From Pseudomonas sp. SCB32 (GTDB taxonomy: Bacteria > Pseudomonadota > Gammaproteobacteria > Pseudomonadales > Pseudomonadaceae): a DNA stretch of 64,000 bases. The first letter of the stretch is position 1. Each line of letters begins with the position of its first letter. Location of the stretch: assembly GCF_009189165.1 (NCBI RefSeq), contig NZ_CP045118.1:1054001-1118000 (forward strand). The letters run 5' to 3'. Under the pieces are notes generated by a model. It ran no database searches. It was not told where the DNA came from and saw only the letters and a program-made list of their open reading frames with translations. Positions 42,661 to 51,835 of the stretch are shown here, piece by piece. The translations under genes were made by a program, and so were the position numbers.

Positions 42661-44022
42661 TTATTTCTGCGCGATTACTGGCACCGGCAGGCGGTGCGAG
42701 TCGCCGCGGCCCATCGGGAAGTATTCGAAACCATGGCGCGCCATGCGCTCCGGATCGAACAGGTTGCGGCCGTCGAAGATCACCGGGGCTTTCAGGCGGC
42801 TGGACAGCAGGTCGAAGTCCGGGGCCTTGAACTGCTGCCACTCGGTGCAGATCACCAGCGCATCGGCGCCGCCGAGGGTGGCCTCCGGGGTGCCCATCAG
42901 CGTCAGGCGCTCATCGTGACCGTACAGGCGTTGCGCTTCGGTCATGGCCTCCGGGTCGAAGGCGCGTACCTGGGCGCCGGCTTCCCAAAGCGCTTCCATC
43001 AGTGCGCGGCTTGGCGCATCGCGCATGTCGTCGGTGTTGGGCTTGAACGACAGCCCCCAGAGCGCGAAGGTGCGTCCGGCCAGTTGACCGTCGAAGTAGC
43101 GGTGGATGCGCTGGAACAGCTTGTTCTTCTGGCGGACGTTCACCGCTTCCACGGCACGCAGCAGGTCGTTGGAGCAGTCCGCTTCCTTGGCGCTCTGGAT
43201 CAGGGCTTGTACGTCCTTGGGGAAGCACGAGCCACCGTAGCCGCAGCCGGGGTAGATGAAGTGGTAGCCGATGCGCGGATCGGCGCCCATGCCCTGGCGC
43301 ACCGATTCGATGTCGGCGCCCATGTGCTCGGCCAGTTCGGCGATCTGGTTGATGAAGCTGATCTTGGTCGCCAGCATGCAGTTGGCGGCGTACTTGGTCA
43401 GTTCGGCGCTGCGCAGGTTCATGCTGATGATGCGGTCATGATTGCGGTTGAACGGCTCGTAGATCTCGCGCATCACGTCCATCACTTCCGGGCGCTCGCA
43501 GCCGATGACGATGCGGTCGGGCTTGCGGCAGTCGGCCAGTGCGGAGCCTTCCTTGAGGAACTCGGGGTTGGAGACGATATCGAACTCCAGCGTGCGCCCC
43601 AGGTCGTTCAGCACCTTCTGCAGGTGCGCCTTGATGCGGTCACCAGTGCCCACCGGAACCGTGGACTTCTCGACGATGATCACCGGCTGGTGGCGGTGGC
43701 GGGCGATGCTCTCGGCCACGGCGAACACGGCGCTCAGGTCGGCCGAGCCATCGGCGCTGGGCGGCGTGCCCACGGCGATGAACTGCACACGACCGTGGGC
43801 AGTTGCTTCGGCAACGTCGTCGGTGAAGTGCAGGCGACCGGCTTCCAGGTTGTCCTTCACCAGCTCGGCCAGGCCGGGTTCGTAGATGCTGATCTGGCCG
43901 CGCTTGAGCTTGGCGATCTTTTCCTTGTCGATGTCCATGCACAGGACGTCATGGCCGACTTCCGCCATGACGGCGGCTTGAACGAGCCCGACATAGCCGA
44001 TACCGAATACGCTGATTTTCAT
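42661..44022 (-). CDS. ugd: UDP-glucose 6-dehydrogenase
   Basis: The enzyme oxidises UDP-glucose to UDP-glucuronate, the precursor for aminoarabinose. The product has 453 residues: Rossmann start VFGIGYVGLVQAAVMAEVGH, VGTPP, STVPVGTGD, SNPEFLKEGSA and catalytic Cys in GCGYGGSCFPKD. It is the last gene of the arn operon, 40 bases after arnF, and the product feeds ArnA. In P. aeruginosa the same gene closes the arn operon (PA3559). Confidence 0.96.
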   Translation of the reverse strand: MKISVFGIGYVGLVQAAVMAEVGHDVLCMDIDKEKIAKLKRGQISIYEPGLAELVKDNLEAGRLHFTDDVAEATAHGRVQFIAVGTPPSADGSADLSAVFAVAESIARHRHQPVIIVEKSTVPVGTGDRIKAHLQKVLNDLGRTLEFDIVSNPEFLKEGSALADCRKPDRIVIGCERPEVMDVMREIYEPFNRNHDRIISMNLRSAELTKYAANCMLATKISFINQIAELAEHMGADIESVRQGMGADPRIGYHFIYPGCGYGGSCFPKDVQALIQSAKEADCSNDLLRAVEAVNVRQKNKLFQRIHRYFDGQLAGRTFALWGLSFKPNTDDMRDAPSRALMEALWEAGAQVRAFDPEAMTEAQRLYGHDERLTLMGTPEATLGGADALVICTEWQQFKAPDFDLLSSRLKAPVIFDGRNLFDPERMARHGFEYFPMGRGDSHRLPVPVIAQK

Positions 44023-44062
44023 GCTGTGCTCTCCCGCTGAGGGCTCATGACCGTTTCAGGGG

Positions 44063-44503
44063 TCATTCGAACTGTGTGGAATTTTGGCGAGCGTCGCCGG
44101 GTTTGAGGGGGTTGGTTCCGTTGCGGCGGCGCGGTGCATTGATGGTGATCACACCGGCGATCACCAGGCCGACGCCGAGCGTGCGCGACAGGCTCAACGG
44201 CTCGCCCAGGCCAGGCAGCCAGGCGGCGCCGAGGTAGACCAGGGCATAACTGAGGCTGAGCAGCGAGTAGGCGCGGCTCAGCGGCAAGTGATTCAGGGCG
44301 AGCAGCCAGCAGAGCATCGACAGCGCGTAGGCCATCACTGCACCCGCCAGCACCAGCAGGGCGGCCAGGTCGAGGCTTGCGAGTGACTCGAGCCACTGTG
44401 CGGGGGCCGGCAGACGCGTCATGCCCCAGCGCATGCCCAGCTGCGCACCGCTGACCAGCAGCACGCTGCCCAGGGAGAAACCGATACCGCGCCAGACGCT
44501 CAT
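44063..44503 (-). CDS. arnF: aminoarabinose flippase subunit ArnF
   Basis: With the ATG at 44503 (overlapping arnE by ATGA) the protein has 146 residues and four hydrophobic helices, as expected of an EmrE-like subunit. With ArnE it moves undecaprenyl-phosphate aminoarabinose to the periplasmic face. The C-terminus has a hydrophilic tail of about 25 residues. The call rests on fold, length and operon order. Confidence 0.9.
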   Translation of the reverse strand: MSVWRGIGFSLGSVLLVSGAQLGMRWGMTRLPAPAQWLESLASLDLAALLVLAGAVMAYALSMLCWLLALNHLPLSRAYSLLSLSYALVYLGAAWLPGLGEPLSLSRTLGVGLVIAGVITINAPRRRNGTNPLKPGDARQNSTQFE

Positions 44504-44844
44504 GACTGCAGCCCCAGCAGGGCCACGCCGCCGACGATCAGGGCGACGCCACACCAGTGGCGCGCGTCGATGTGCTCCTGGAACAGCGCTCGTGCGGCGA
44601 GGGTCACCAGTACGAAGTTCAGGCTGAGCATCGGGTAGGCCAGTCCCACATCCAGGCGTTGCAGCAGCAGCAACCAGAGCAGCAGGCCGCCGCCCAGGCA
44701 GGCGACAGCCAGCACCAGCCAGGGCGTGAACAGCTTGGCCGACACACTGAGTTCGCGGCCTCGCCAGCTTTCCACCGCGAGCTTCTGCGAGATCTGCCCC
44801 AGGCAGGTCAGCAGGCACACGCTGGCCAGGAGCAGTGCGATCAC
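44500..44844 (-). CDS. arnE: aminoarabinose flippase subunit ArnE
   Basis: The product has 114 residues in four membrane helices with a typical SMR-like [17 protein letters not shown] segment. It starts with GTG and overlaps the arnT stop by GTGA. It works with ArnF to flip undecaprenyl-phosphate aminoarabinose across the inner membrane. Confidence 0.9.
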   Translation of the reverse strand: MIALLLASVCLLTCLGQISQKLAVESWRGRELSVSAKLFTPWLVLAVACLGGGLLLWLLLLQRLDVGLAYPMLSLNFVLVTLAARALFQEHIDARHWCGVALIVGGVALLGLQS

Positions 44845-46487
44845 GGCGCGGCCTTCGGAATCAGCAGCACCACGAGGTGGTTCTGCCGGAAGCTGACGGC
44901 GTCCTTCGGCATTTCTGCCAGGTCGTGCTCGTCATTGGCGCTGTTGACCCGCAACACGATGCCAACGGAGCCCTTGGCGCGGGCCTGGGCGATCCAGGTC
45001 TGGGCGTCGCTCAGCACAATGCTGCGGCCGGCGCCTTCGGGATAATTGAGGCCGTACTTCAGCTCGCCAACGGTATTGAGCAGGTGGATGTCGCTGCGCC
45101 CGGTGCGCCAGGCGAGCGCGGTGGCGGCGCCAAGGTCATTGCTCACCAGGCTGTCGGCACTGCGCAGCTCATCCAGGTGCTCGAGGATGAACTGGTCGGG
45201 CATCTTGCTGTTGACCATGCTGTTGGGCATGGCGTTGGGCAGCAGCGCCACCAGGATCCACAGGGCGAATGCCGGGGCCGCCCAGAGCTGCGCCGGACGC
45301 ATCAGTTGCAGTGCGCCGCAGACCACCCAGGAGAGGCAGACGATGCTCACCATCAGTACGCTGGGCGTTTCGCCCTTGTACAACGGGTGGCGCAGTTGCA
45401 GGACCACCAGTGCGATCAGAGCGACCAGGCCGATCACCAGGACGAGCGCGCCGTTGATCCGCAGCATGCGCTGACGGCCTTGTTGCAGGGCGTCTGCGAG
45501 ACTGTCGGCCATCATCAGGGCCAGCGGTGCGAAGCACGGCATGATGTAGGTCGGCAGCTTGCCCTTGGCCAGGCTGAAGAACAGGAACGGCATGACGAAC
45601 CAGAGCAGCAGGAAGCCCAGCTTGCGATCACGCAGCCCGGTGAAGCCCTTGCGCAGCGCGGGGATCACCAGCACCGCCCAGGGCAGGGCGCTGGCGAACA
45701 GCAGCGGTACGAAGAACCAGAAGGGGCGGCTGTGCTGCGCATCGTCGCCGGCGAAGCGGCGGATGTGCTCGTGCCAGAAGAAGAAGTTCCAGAAGTCCGG
45801 CTCGCGGGCGTGGATCATCAGCGCCCAGGGCAGGCTCACCAGGACCGCCACCAGTACGGCCAGCGGGCCGTAGCGCAGCAGTTCGCCGAAACGCTTGTTC
45901 ATCAGCGCATAGGGCAGGGCGACGATCACCGGCAGCAGCAGGGCGAGGAAGCCCTTGGTCATGAAACCCATGGCGCAGGCCGCGCCGAGCAGGCTCCAGG
46001 CGGCGACGCGCCCCCGTGATGTGGCGGCGTCGAAGGCGAACCAGACCGCGGCGAGGCTGAGATTCACCCAGAGGGTGAATTGCGGGTCGAGGTTGGAATA
46101 GCCGGCCTGTCCTGCTATCAGCCCGAAGCTGGCATACAGCAGTCCCGCGGCCCAGGTGCGGCGCGGATCATTCCACAGGCGGCGGGCCACCAGCAGCACC
46201 AGCAGGGTGCTGAAGGCGGTGACCAGGGCTGACGCGAAACGCACGCCGAACAGGTTTTCACCGAACACCGCCTGGCTTGCGGCGATCAGCCAGTAGCCGC
46301 CGGTGGGCTTCTCGAAATAGCGCAAGCCCATCAGGTGCGGCGATACCCAGTCGCCGCTCTGCAGCATCGACTGCGTAATCTGTGCATTGCGGGTTTCGTC
46401 GGGAATCCACAGACCGTGGAAGCACAGCGGTAACAGGATGCAGAGCACGAACGCGGCAAGTAGCGTCGGATAGGCGAGGCGCTTCAT
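44841..46487 (-). CDS. arnT: lipid A aminoarabinose transferase ArnT
   Basis: ArnT moves 4-amino-4-deoxy-L-arabinose from its lipid carrier to lipid A in the periplasm, lowering binding of polymyxin and cationic peptides. The product has 548 residues, a GT-C type enzyme: the DE pair after the first helix ([12 protein letters not shown]), [10 protein letters not shown], about twelve membrane helices, then a soluble periplasmic domain. The start overlaps arnD by ATGA. Confidence 0.95.
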   Translation of the reverse strand: MKRLAYPTLLAAFVLCILLPLCFHGLWIPDETRNAQITQSMLQSGDWVSPHLMGLRYFEKPTGGYWLIAASQAVFGENLFGVRFASALVTAFSTLLVLLVARRLWNDPRRTWAAGLLYASFGLIAGQAGYSNLDPQFTLWVNLSLAAVWFAFDAATSRGRVAAWSLLGAACAMGFMTKGFLALLLPVIVALPYALMNKRFGELLRYGPLAVLVAVLVSLPWALMIHAREPDFWNFFFWHEHIRRFAGDDAQHSRPFWFFVPLLFASALPWAVLVIPALRKGFTGLRDRKLGFLLLWFVMPFLFFSLAKGKLPTYIMPCFAPLALMMADSLADALQQGRQRMLRINGALVLVIGLVALIALVVLQLRHPLYKGETPSVLMVSIVCLSWVVCGALQLMRPAQLWAAPAFALWILVALLPNAMPNSMVNSKMPDQFILEHLDELRSADSLVSNDLGAATALAWRTGRSDIHLLNTVGELKYGLNYPEGAGRSIVLSDAQTWIAQARAKGSVGIVLRVNSANDEHDLAEMPKDAVSFRQNHLVVLLIPKAAP

Positions 46488-47368
46488 GCCCGTTGCACCC
46501 CCAGCCAGCCTTCGCGGCCGGCCAGCTCGCCACGCACCAGGCGGGCGACGGGAAGAGTGGCGGGGTTTTCCGGCAGCAGCCGGCCCAGGGGTTGGAACTG
46601 GATGTCATCCTGTCGGGCGCGCCCGAGCAACTGACGGAAAGTCTCTGCCATGAGAATGCCTTCTACCTCGGCATGGATCGTGTAGACGTTGAGTGCGTCG
46701 CGGCGGAAGCGTTGGAGGATGAAGTCGTTGAAGCCGGCGGCGGACACCTGCGGCCCGACCACTTCGTCGTACGTCGGCATATCCACCGGGACTTGCGGCG
46801 TACCGGCGCGGCCATCCTCGAGCCGGGGGCGGAACAGCCCCGTGCCACGGCAATCGCTGTTGTAGCGGAAGCCGAAGCGTTCCTTGGCCTCGACGACGCG
46901 CTCGTCGGCTCGCCAGCCAGCGACGGCGGAGCATTCCACCGGCTGGCCGATGATGTCGGCGAGGGTATCGACGCCCTGGCGAATCTGCTCCACCAGTTGC
47001 TCCGGGCTCCAGCGGCCGGCGTTGGCCTGCCAGCCGTGATGGTCCCAGGCATGCAGGCCGATTTCGTGGCCAGCGTCCTTGGCGCGCCGCATCAGGTGAC
47101 CGAGGTCACGGCCGATGGGCTTGCCCGGCCAGGCGGTGCCGGCCAGGAGGATGTCCCAGCCGTACAGCCCGGCGGCATTGGAGCGCAGCATCTTCCACAG
47201 GAACTGCGGCCGGATCAGGCGCCACAGGTGTCGGCCCATGTTGTCCGGGCCGACACTGAAGAAGAAGGTCGCCTTGATGCCGGCTTCGTCGAGAATATCC
47301 AGAAGCCGAGGCACCCCTTCACGGGTGCCTCGGTAGGTATCCACATCGATACGCAGTCCTGCCTGCAT
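46484..47368 (-). CDS. arnD: deformylase ArnD
   Basis: ArnD removes the formyl group from undecaprenyl-phosphate-4-formamido-arabinose, which commits the intermediate to the pathway. The product has 294 residues of the NodB polysaccharide-deacetylase type: [16 protein letters not shown] at the N-terminus supplies Asp residues, and [11 protein letters not shown] carries the zinc-binding histidines. It overlaps arnA by one base and arnT by four. Confidence 0.94.
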   Translation of the reverse strand: MQAGLRIDVDTYRGTREGVPRLLDILDEAGIKATFFFSVGPDNMGRHLWRLIRPQFLWKMLRSNAAGLYGWDILLAGTAWPGKPIGRDLGHLMRRAKDAGHEIGLHAWDHHGWQANAGRWSPEQLVEQIRQGVDTLADIIGQPVECSAVAGWRADERVVEAKERFGFRYNSDCRGTGLFRPRLEDGRAGTPQVPVDMPTYDEVVGPQVSAAGFNDFILQRFRRDALNVYTIHAEVEGILMAETFRQLLGRARQDDIQFQPLGRLLPENPATLPVARLVRGELAGREGWLGVQRA

Positions 47369-49389
47369 TACGCGATGCTTTTGTCTTTCTGCGGTGCTGC
47401 GGCCGCATCGCTTGCGCGTTCGGCCAGCGCTTCACGCAGGAAGAAGTCCAGCGTCTTGCCGATGGTCTCGGACAGTTCGACGGTGGGCTGCCAGTCCAGC
47501 AGGCGACGGGCGTTCTCGATGCTCGGCTTGCGGTGCGACACGTCCTGGTAGCCGTCGCCGTAGAAGCTGCGGCTTTCCACTTCGCGGAAGCCGGCGAAGG
47601 GCGGGAAGTTGTCGCGCAGCGGGTGGGCTTCGAACTGACGCAGCAGCTCCTCGCCCAGCTGGCGGATGCTGGCTTCGTTGTCCGGGTTGCCGATGTTGAC
47701 AATCTGCCCGTCGCAACGGCCGCCTTCGTTGTCGATGATGCGTGCCAGTGCCTCGATGCCGTCGTCGACGTCGGTGAAGCAGCGTTTCTGCGCACCGCCG
47801 TCGACCAGACGGATCGGGGTGCCTTCGACGAGGTGCAGGATCAGCTGGGTGATCGCGCGCGAGCTGCCGATACGTGCCGAGTCCAGGCGGTCCAGACGCG
47901 GGCCCATCCAGTTGAACGGACGGAACAGGCTGAACTTCAGGCCCTTCTGGCCGTAGGCCCAGATGACGCGATCGAGCAGCTGCTTGGAAACCGAGTAGAT
48001 CCAGCGCTGCTTGTTGATCGGGCCGACCACCAGGTTCGACGTGTCTTCGTCGAAGTTGGCGTCGGTGCACATGCCGTACACCTCGGAGGTGGACGGGAAG
48101 ATCACGCGCTTGTTGTACTTCACGCAGTAGCGGACCAGCTTGAGGTTTTCCTCGAAGTCCAGCTCGAACACGCGCAGCGGGTTGCGGGTGTACTCGATCG
48201 GCGTGGCGATGGCCACCAGCGGCAGGACCACGTCGCACTTCTTGATGTGGTACTCGATCCACTCGGTGTGGATGCTGATGTCACCTTCGACGAAGTGGAA
48301 GTCCGGGTTGCTGCGCAGGCGCTCGATGGCGTCGGAGCCGATGTCCAGGCCGTAGACTTCGTAGTTGCCGTCGCGCAGCAGGCGCTCGGACAGGTGGTTG
48401 CCGATGAAGCCGTTGACGCCCAGGATCAGGACGCGGGTCTTGCGCTTGGCCTTGCGAACGGCGCCGCGCAGGCGCGAGCCTTCTACCAGGCCCATTTCGC
48501 GGGCCAGTTGCGGACCGGCGAGGAACAGGCCGGCTTCGCCCTGCTGGCCGGAGAGGATCTCCAGCGAGTCTTCACCGCAGGCGATGCGCAGCGGATCGAC
48601 GCTCAGGACCGAGCCGGGTGCCTGGCCGCCGTTGCCGCTGGCAACGCGGGAGCTCCAGACGATCAACTTGCGATCGCCCACAGGCGCGAAGGCGCCGGGG
48701 TAGGGTTGGGTTACCGCGCGGACCAGGTTGTGCAGTTCGCGGGCCGGACGCTGCCAGTCGATGGCACCGTCGGCGGCGGTGCGGCGGCCGAAGTAGCTGG
48801 CGCGGGACTCGTCCTGCGCAACTTCGCTCAGCTCGCGCTTGGCCAGCTTCGGCAGCGCGTCGTCCAGCAGCTCGCGGGATGCCTGGCGCAGTTTGCCGTG
48901 GAGGATCAGGGCGGTGTCGTCAGCGCCGATCGCTACGCGCTGCTGGGCGAGGATGGCGCCGGCGTCGGCGCGCTTGACCATGCGGTGCAGGGTGACACCG
49001 GTCTCGGTCTCGCCGTTGACCAGCACCCAGTTGGCCGGGGCGCGGCCACGGTAGCGCGGCAGCAGCGAGCCGTGGAGGTTGAAGGCACCTTCGGAGGCGC
49101 AGGCCAGCAGCTCTTCGCCGAGCAGGTTGCGGTAGTAGAAAGAGAAGATGAAGCGCGGCTGCAGTTCGCGGATACGCGCGATCCACAGCGGGTGGTTGAC
49201 GTCTTCCGGCGCATGTACCGGGATGCCGTGACGCGCGCAGAGCTGGGCTACGGAGCCGTAGAAGCGGTTTTCCTGCGGGTCGTCGGCATGGGTGAAGACT
49301 GCGTCGATCTGGTAGCCGGCGGCGAGCAGGGCTTCGATGCCGGTGCAGCCGATGTCGTGATAGGCGAAGACGATGGTCTGCTGGGTCAT
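47368..49389 (-). CDS. arnA: bifunctional formyltransferase/decarboxylase ArnA
   Basis: ArnA both oxidatively decarboxylates UDP-glucuronate and formylates UDP-aminoarabinose. The product has 673 residues, slightly longer than the usual 660. The N-terminal formyltransferase (about 1-305) shows [20 protein letters not shown]. The C-terminal dehydrogenase domain starts with [16 protein letters not shown] near 320 and has SVSKQLLDR as the YxxxK-like region. Extra residues appear at the C-terminus ([14 protein letters not shown]). It overlaps arnC by ATGA. Confidence 0.96.
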   Translation of the reverse strand: MTQQTIVFAYHDIGCTGIEALLAAGYQIDAVFTHADDPQENRFYGSVAQLCARHGIPVHAPEDVNHPLWIARIRELQPRFIFSFYYRNLLGEELLACASEGAFNLHGSLLPRYRGRAPANWVLVNGETETGVTLHRMVKRADAGAILAQQRVAIGADDTALILHGKLRQASRELLDDALPKLAKRELSEVAQDESRASYFGRRTAADGAIDWQRPARELHNLVRAVTQPYPGAFAPVGDRKLIVWSSRVASGNGGQAPGSVLSVDPLRIACGEDSLEILSGQQGEAGLFLAGPQLAREMGLVEGSRLRGAVRKAKRKTRVLILGVNGFIGNHLSERLLRDGNYEVYGLDIGSDAIERLRSNPDFHFVEGDISIHTEWIEYHIKKCDVVLPLVAIATPIEYTRNPLRVFELDFEENLKLVRYCVKYNKRVIFPSTSEVYGMCTDANFDEDTSNLVVGPINKQRWIYSVSKQLLDRVIWAYGQKGLKFSLFRPFNWMGPRLDRLDSARIGSSRAITQLILHLVEGTPIRLVDGGAQKRCFTDVDDGIEALARIIDNEGGRCDGQIVNIGNPDNEASIRQLGEELLRQFEAHPLRDNFPPFAGFREVESRSFYGDGYQDVSHRKPSIENARRLLDWQPTVELSETIGKTLDFFLREALAERASDAAAAPQKDKSIA

Positions 49390-50393
49390 GGCTGGAGAGA
49401 CTCAAGAGAAGAGGAAGGGGTGGTAGAACGGGTTTCGAGGGTGGTCCGCTGGCGGACGATGCGCTCGATGAAGAAGCGTGGACGTGCGCGCACGTCGTTG
49501 TACATGCGACCCAGGTATTCGCCAAGCAGGCCCATGCCGACCAGTTGCACGCCGGTGAACATGAACAGTACGGCGAACAGCACGAAGACACCGTGGCCGG
49601 CCCAGGCGGCGCCGAAGATCGCGCGCAGGACGATGAGCAGCAGGGCGAAGCAGAAGCCGGCCGCCGCCATGGCGCCACCCGCCAGCGACAGCAGGCGCAG
49701 CGGGGTGGTGGTCATGCAGGTGACCAGGTCGAACATCAGGTTGATCAGGCGCATGAAGTCGTACTTCGACTCGCCGTGCTCGCGCTCGGCGTGGGCGACC
49801 AGGATCTCGGTGGTGTGGCGGGCGAAGCTGTTGGCCAGGATCGGGATGAAGGTGCTGCGCTCGCGGCAGGCCAGCATCGCCTTGACGATGCTGGAGCGGT
49901 AGGCGCGCAGCATGCAGCCGTAGTCGCTCATGGCAACGCCCGTGGAGCGCTGTACGGCGAGGTTGATCAGCTTCGACGGCCAGCGGCGCAGGGCAGAGTC
50001 CTGGCGCTTCTGGCGGACGGTGCCGACCACGTCATAGCCCTGTGCGGCCTGTTCGACCAGACGCGGGATTTCTTCCGGCGGGTTCTGCAGGTCGGCGTCG
50101 AGGGTGATGACCAGGTCGCCGCGGCATTCCTCGAAGCCGGCCATGATGGCCGCGTGCTGGCCGTAGTTGCGGTTGAGAATCACCGCGACGACGTGGCTGC
50201 CGGGGGCTTCGGCGGCTTCCAGGAGCAGATCGGCGGAACTGTCGCGGCTACCGTCGTCGATCAGGATGATCTCGTAGTCACGGCCCAGCTTCTCGCAGGC
50301 AGCGCCAGTGCGGCGCAGCAGCTCGGGGAGGCTGGCTTCCTCGTTGTACACCGGGATGACGATGGACACGAGGTTGATCGGATAGGGTTTCAC
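49386..50393 (-). CDS. arnC: undecaprenyl-phosphate aminoarabinose transferase ArnC
   Basis: ArnC attaches 4-formamido-arabinose to undecaprenyl phosphate on the cytoplasmic side. The product has 335 residues: GT-2 fold with [27 protein letters not shown] and [15 protein letters not shown] carrying the metal-binding Asp residues, then two C-terminal membrane helices (about 235-295). It follows arnB with 7 bases between them. Confidence 0.95.
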   Translation of the reverse strand: MKPYPINLVSIVIPVYNEEASLPELLRRTGAACEKLGRDYEIILIDDGSRDSSADLLLEAAEAPGSHVVAVILNRNYGQHAAIMAGFEECRGDLVITLDADLQNPPEEIPRLVEQAAQGYDVVGTVRQKRQDSALRRWPSKLINLAVQRSTGVAMSDYGCMLRAYRSSIVKAMLACRERSTFIPILANSFARHTTEILVAHAEREHGESKYDFMRLINLMFDLVTCMTTTPLRLLSLAGGAMAAAGFCFALLLIVLRAIFGAAWAGHGVFVLFAVLFMFTGVQLVGMGLLGEYLGRMYNDVRARPRFFIERIVRQRTTLETRSTTPSSSLESLQP

Positions 50394-50400
50394 AATTGCG

Positions 50401-51540
50401 TTACCGGGTGATGGTTTCGATAGCTTCCACCACTCGGTCGAGGTCGCCGGTGGTCATGTCGGGGAACAGCGGGATGGAACACAGGCGTGCCGAGTTCCAT
50501 TCGGTGTTGGGCAGACTGACATCAGGGAAGCGCTGGCGATAGTAACTGTGAAGGTGGCTGCCGATAAAGTGGATACCGGAACCGATGCCGCGTTGCTGCA
50601 GGGCCTGCATGAAACCGTCGCGGTCGATACCGCAGCGTTCGGCGTCGATACGCAGGATATACAGGTGCCAGGCGTGGTGTTGCGGGTAGTCCGGCACGGC
50701 CAGGGGTTGCACCGGCAGGCCGGCCAGGCGTTCCTGGTAGGCGGCTGCCAGTTCGGCGCGGCGCGCGTTGATCGCTTCCAGGCGGTCGAGCTGGACCAGG
50801 GCGATGGCGGCGTTGATGTCGGAGAGGTTGTACTTGAAGCCCGGCTCCATCACCTGGGCCTGCGGCTTGCGGCCGTGGGTCAGGCGGTCATAGGCGTCCA
50901 CGCCCAGACCGTGGAACTTGAGCATGCGCACGCGATCGGCCAGGGCATCGTCGTCGGTGACGAACATGGCGCCCTCGGCGCAGGTCATGTTCTTGATCGC
51001 ATGGAACGAGAAGATCGCGGTGCCGGTCTGGCCGACAGGACGGCCACGGTACCGGGTACCGGCGGCGTGGGCGGCGTCTTCGATCACCGGGATGCCGTGG
51101 CGCTGCGCCAGCGCGTTGATCGGGTCCATGTCGGCGGCGGCGCCGGCGTAGTGCACCGGGATGATGGCGCGGGTGCGCGGCGTGATCGCGGCTTCGATGC
51201 GTGCGGCGTCGGTCATCAGGGTGTCGCGGTCGACGTCGACGAACACCGGGGTGGCGCCCAGCAGGCAGATCATGTTGACGGTGGACACCCAGGTCTGCGA
51301 CGGGGTGATCACCTCGTCGCCCGGGCCGATGCCCAGCGCCAGCAGCGTGATGTGCATGCCGCCGGTGGCCGAGGCCAGCGCTACAGCGTGCTTGCAGCCG
51401 ATGTATTGGGCGAAGCGCTGTTCCAGTTCCTGGTTCCGCGGGCCGGTGGTGATCCAACCCGAACGCAGCACCTCATTGACCGCCCGGATCTCTTCGTCAC
51501 CGATGCTGGGGCGGGAGAAGGGGAGGAAGTTCATGTCCAT
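50401..51540 (-). CDS. arnB: UDP-Ara4O aminotransferase ArnB
   Basis: ArnB aminates UDP-4-ketopentose to UDP-aminoarabinose using PLP and glutamate. The product has 379 residues of the DegT/DnrJ/EryC1 family: [20 protein letters not shown] near the N-terminus and [17 protein letters not shown] with the PLP lysine. First gene of arnBCADTEF-ugd. An AGGAC site lies 7 bases before the ATG at 51540; a second ATG two codons later is possible. A PmrA-type box lies 63 bases upstream. Confidence 0.96.
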   Translation of the reverse strand: MDMNFLPFSRPSIGDEEIRAVNEVLRSGWITTGPRNQELEQRFAQYIGCKHAVALASATGGMHITLLALGIGPGDEVITPSQTWVSTVNMICLLGATPVFVDVDRDTLMTDAARIEAAITPRTRAIIPVHYAGAAADMDPINALAQRHGIPVIEDAAHAAGTRYRGRPVGQTGTAIFSFHAIKNMTCAEGAMFVTDDDALADRVRMLKFHGLGVDAYDRLTHGRKPQAQVMEPGFKYNLSDINAAIALVQLDRLEAINARRAELAAAYQERLAGLPVQPLAVPDYPQHHAWHLYILRIDAERCGIDRDGFMQALQQRGIGSGIHFIGSHLHSYYRQRFPDVSLPNTEWNSARLCSIPLFPDMTTGDLDRVVEAIETITR

Positions 51541-51835
51541 GTTATGAGTCCTGATGGGCCTGTGCCGCAGTACTTGAGTGTAGGAAAGTTAGCTGGGTAT
51601 ACGTTAAGAACCCGTTAAGTGCTTGTGGTGAAACTGTAATCGGGCTCTCACGGAGGGTCACATAGCCTAGCTGAGCCTGGGCAGAGTGGGGGAATGAGTA
51701 TTCTGAAAACGACAACTGAGTGTCGGTATTCGCTGTTGAACACTCGTTCATTCCTGGCGTATGTTGGTCCCACGATCTGACGGACAAAAATTCCAATACC
51801 CGTCGGACACTCCGTCATTCGGATGAGGCTCTCGC
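51541..51835. promoter_or_regulatory. divergent regulatory region of arnB and the aminotransferase gene
   Basis: The minus strand holds the PmrA-type box (51603-51619) and a TACACT -10 candidate at 51582-51577. Toward the plus-strand aminotransferase gene I see no clear ribosome site beyond GATGAGG just before the ATG at 51836. Confidence 0.5.
51603..51619 (-). promoter_or_regulatory. PmrA-box candidate for the arn operon
   Basis: The minus strand reads CTTAAC, five bases, CTTAAC, matching the half-site spacing of PmrA/BasR boxes (YTTAAK N5 YTTAAK). A TACACT -10 candidate follows 20 bases downstream and arnB starts 63 bases downstream. PmrA control of arn is known in P. aeruginosa. The last base of each half-site differs from the usual T/G. 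Confidence 0.7.
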
